Below are positions 62,876 through 64,000 of a DNA stretch of 64,000 nucleotides, piece after piece; positions within the stretch are counted from its first letter, which is position 1, and each line of letters starts with the position of its first letter. A program made the position numbers and the translations under genes. This stretch comes from Stenotrophomonas aracearum (GTDB taxonomy: Bacteria > Pseudomonadota > Gammaproteobacteria > Xanthomonadales > Xanthomonadaceae): assembly GCF_031834615.1 (NCBI RefSeq), contig NZ_CP115543.1, forward strand, positions 879,001 through 943,000. Direction: 5' to 3'. The notes beneath the pieces were generated by a model. That model made no database searches, had not been told where the DNA came from, and saw nothing but the letters and a program-made list of their open reading frames with translations.

Positions 62876-64000
62876 CGTCGCTCGAGTTCGGGGTCATCTA
62901 TGCCCTGGCGGCGCATTTCGAGCACGGTCGGGGTGATGCTCTCGATCCGGGCGTCGACCCGGGCGCGGCCCACGTAGTCCAGGTCCGAACGCTTCTTCAG
63001 CGCCTGCAGCTGGATCAGCGCCTGCTCCGGGCGGCCGTTCAGGAACGCCGCCTCGGCGTAGGCCTCGCTGGCGCGCAGGGTGTCGCCGGCCAGCTCACTG
63101 GCGCGGGCATAGCGCTGCTGGAACACCGGGTCGTTGCCGCTCTGGGCCAGCAGCGGGCGCAGCATCGCCTGGGCGCGCTGGCCGGCCTCGCGGCCGCCCT
63201 GTTCGTTGAGGATTTCCGCGTAGGTGAGGGCCACCGGCCGGCTGCCCGGGTGCTGGCGCAGCAGGGTGTCGAAGCGGGCATTGGCCTCGGCCTTCTGGCC
63301 GCTGCGCGATTCGGCCTCGCCCAATGCCAGCGCCACCCACAGGTTGTCCGGGTGGTCCTGCAGCAGCGCGGCCAGGTCGCGTCGTGCTTCGGTCGGATTG
63401 CTGTTGCGCAGCCGCGCCAGGGCCAGGCCGTAGCGTTGCGGTTCGGTCAGTCCGTTCTTCTGCGCGCGCTGCAGGTTCTGGTACTCGGTGGCGAGGTCGG
63501 CGGGTGTGTCGGCGCTGAGCACCCGCAGGCGTTCGCGGGCCCAGTCGAACTGGCCGCTGGCGCCGCGGCTGAGCGCGTTCACCGAGAACTGCATCGACGC
63601 CGGCAGCAGCGGGTTGTTGCGCTGGACGACCGGCTCGGACAGCGCCGGGTCGGTCGGATTCACCCGTTCCTGGCGGACCCCGCCGGGGACCTCGGTGGTC
63701 AGCAGCACCGTGTCCTTCTTCATCTGTTCGGCGCGGGCCTTGGCTTCGCTGATGCGGGTGGTGTTGACCGGGTGGGTCTGCAGGAAGTCCGGCACCGAGT
63801 AGCCGCCGGCATTGCCGCGCATGGAGGCCGACATGCGCTCGAAGAACCCGGCCATCGCGTCCACGTCGTAGCCGCTGCGGGCCAGGGTGCGGATGCCCAG
63901 GCGGTCGGCCTCGGACTCGTTGCTGCGGGTGTAGTTGATCTGGCGCTGCTGCATCAGCCCCATGCCCGAGGTGATCGCGGCCATGGTCGCATCGCCGGAG
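62872..64000 (-). CDS. bepA: M48 metalloprotease with TPR repeats, BepA-like (5' truncated by window)
   Basis: Open to the window end; 375 residues are visible. The M48 part shows NESEADRLGIRTLARSGYDVDAM, carrying the third zinc ligand glutamate, and QTHPVNTTRISEAK. The HExxH motif lies beyond base 64000. A long tetratricopeptide-like C-terminal half follows (about 160-360). BepA-type proteases are periplasmic and work in outer-membrane barrel and LptD quality control. The stop is supplied by a REP element. Confidence 0.9.
   Translation of the reverse strand, partial: SGDATMAAITSGMGLMQQRQINYTRSNESEADRLGIRTLARSGYDVDAMAGFFERMSASMRGNAGGYSVPDFLQTHPVNTTRISEAKARAEQMKKDTVLLTTEVPGGVRQERVNPTDPALSEPVVQRNNPLLPASMQFSVNALSRGASGQFDWARERLRVLSADTPADLATEYQNLQRAQKNGLTEPQRYGLALARLRNSNPTEARRDLAALLQDHPDNLWVALALGEAESRSGQKAEANARFDTLLRQHPGSRPVALTYAEILNEQGGREAGQRAQAMLRPLLAQSGNDPVFQQRYARASELAGDTLRASEAYAEAAFLNGRPEQALIQLQALKKRSDLDYVGRARVDARIESITPTVLEMRRQGIDDPELERR

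Overview
This 64-kb window is gap-free, uniformly GC-rich bacterial chromosome. Gene content, protein sequences and order fit Xanthomonadaceae, most likely Stenotrophomonas: class II DAHP synthase, DsbB, the phoB-phoR-ppk-ppx order, TonB receptor style, and many intergenic hairpins carrying a terminal GTAG, which match the SMAG (Stenotrophomonas GTAG REP) family. No tRNA, rRNA, CRISPR array, phage or insertion sequence was seen.

Region 1 (1-15143) is the translation super-cluster: the 3' end of tuf, then the S10 block (rpsJ to rpsQ), the spc block (rplN to secY) and the alpha block (rpsM to rplQ), all on the plus strand. A strong promoter and a structured leader precede rpsJ. The row is interrupted between rpsN and rpsH by two hairpins, one of them a textbook intrinsic terminator, plus a REP element. 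It ends with a clear terminator after rplQ.

Region 2 (15144-28801) starts with about 700 bp of non-coding DNA built around a large imperfect inverted repeat. Metabolic and envelope genes follow: dsbB, class II aroF, an MscS-type channel, an amidase, a DUF2127 protein, typA/bipA, ppiB, mdh, an RluA-type pseudouridine synthase, prpE, an unknown small protein and a beta-type GST.

Region 3 (28891-41909) holds a SleB-like hydrolase, fadH, a quinone-oxidoreductase-like ADH, an OmpA-family protein and two small exported proteins that share a C-terminal motif and flank an RsuA-type pseudouridine synthase. It then has kbl and tdh (threonine catabolism), separated by a TorF-like porin gene, and an S46 dipeptidyl-peptidase whose C-terminus is cut by an in-frame TGA.

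Region 4 (42026-48277) carries a histidine phosphatase followed by the conserved folC-dedD-cvpA-purF row and a DUF455 gene.

Region 5 (48308-56773) is more accessory: a DUF2235 Tle1-like predicted lipase with no visible partner, a frameshifted peptidyl-Asp-type metalloprotease, lpxH, an overlapping glycosyltransferase/PAP2 pair and a large TonB-dependent receptor. Region 6 (57066-64000) is phosphate control and polyphosphate: phoB, phoR, ppk and ppx read leftward from a candidate Pho box, next to a truncated BepA-like M48 protease at the window edge.

Several plus-strand and minus-strand genes end on a TAG that is part of the GTAG of a REP element. Very long open frames opposite real genes are GC-driven shadows and were left out.
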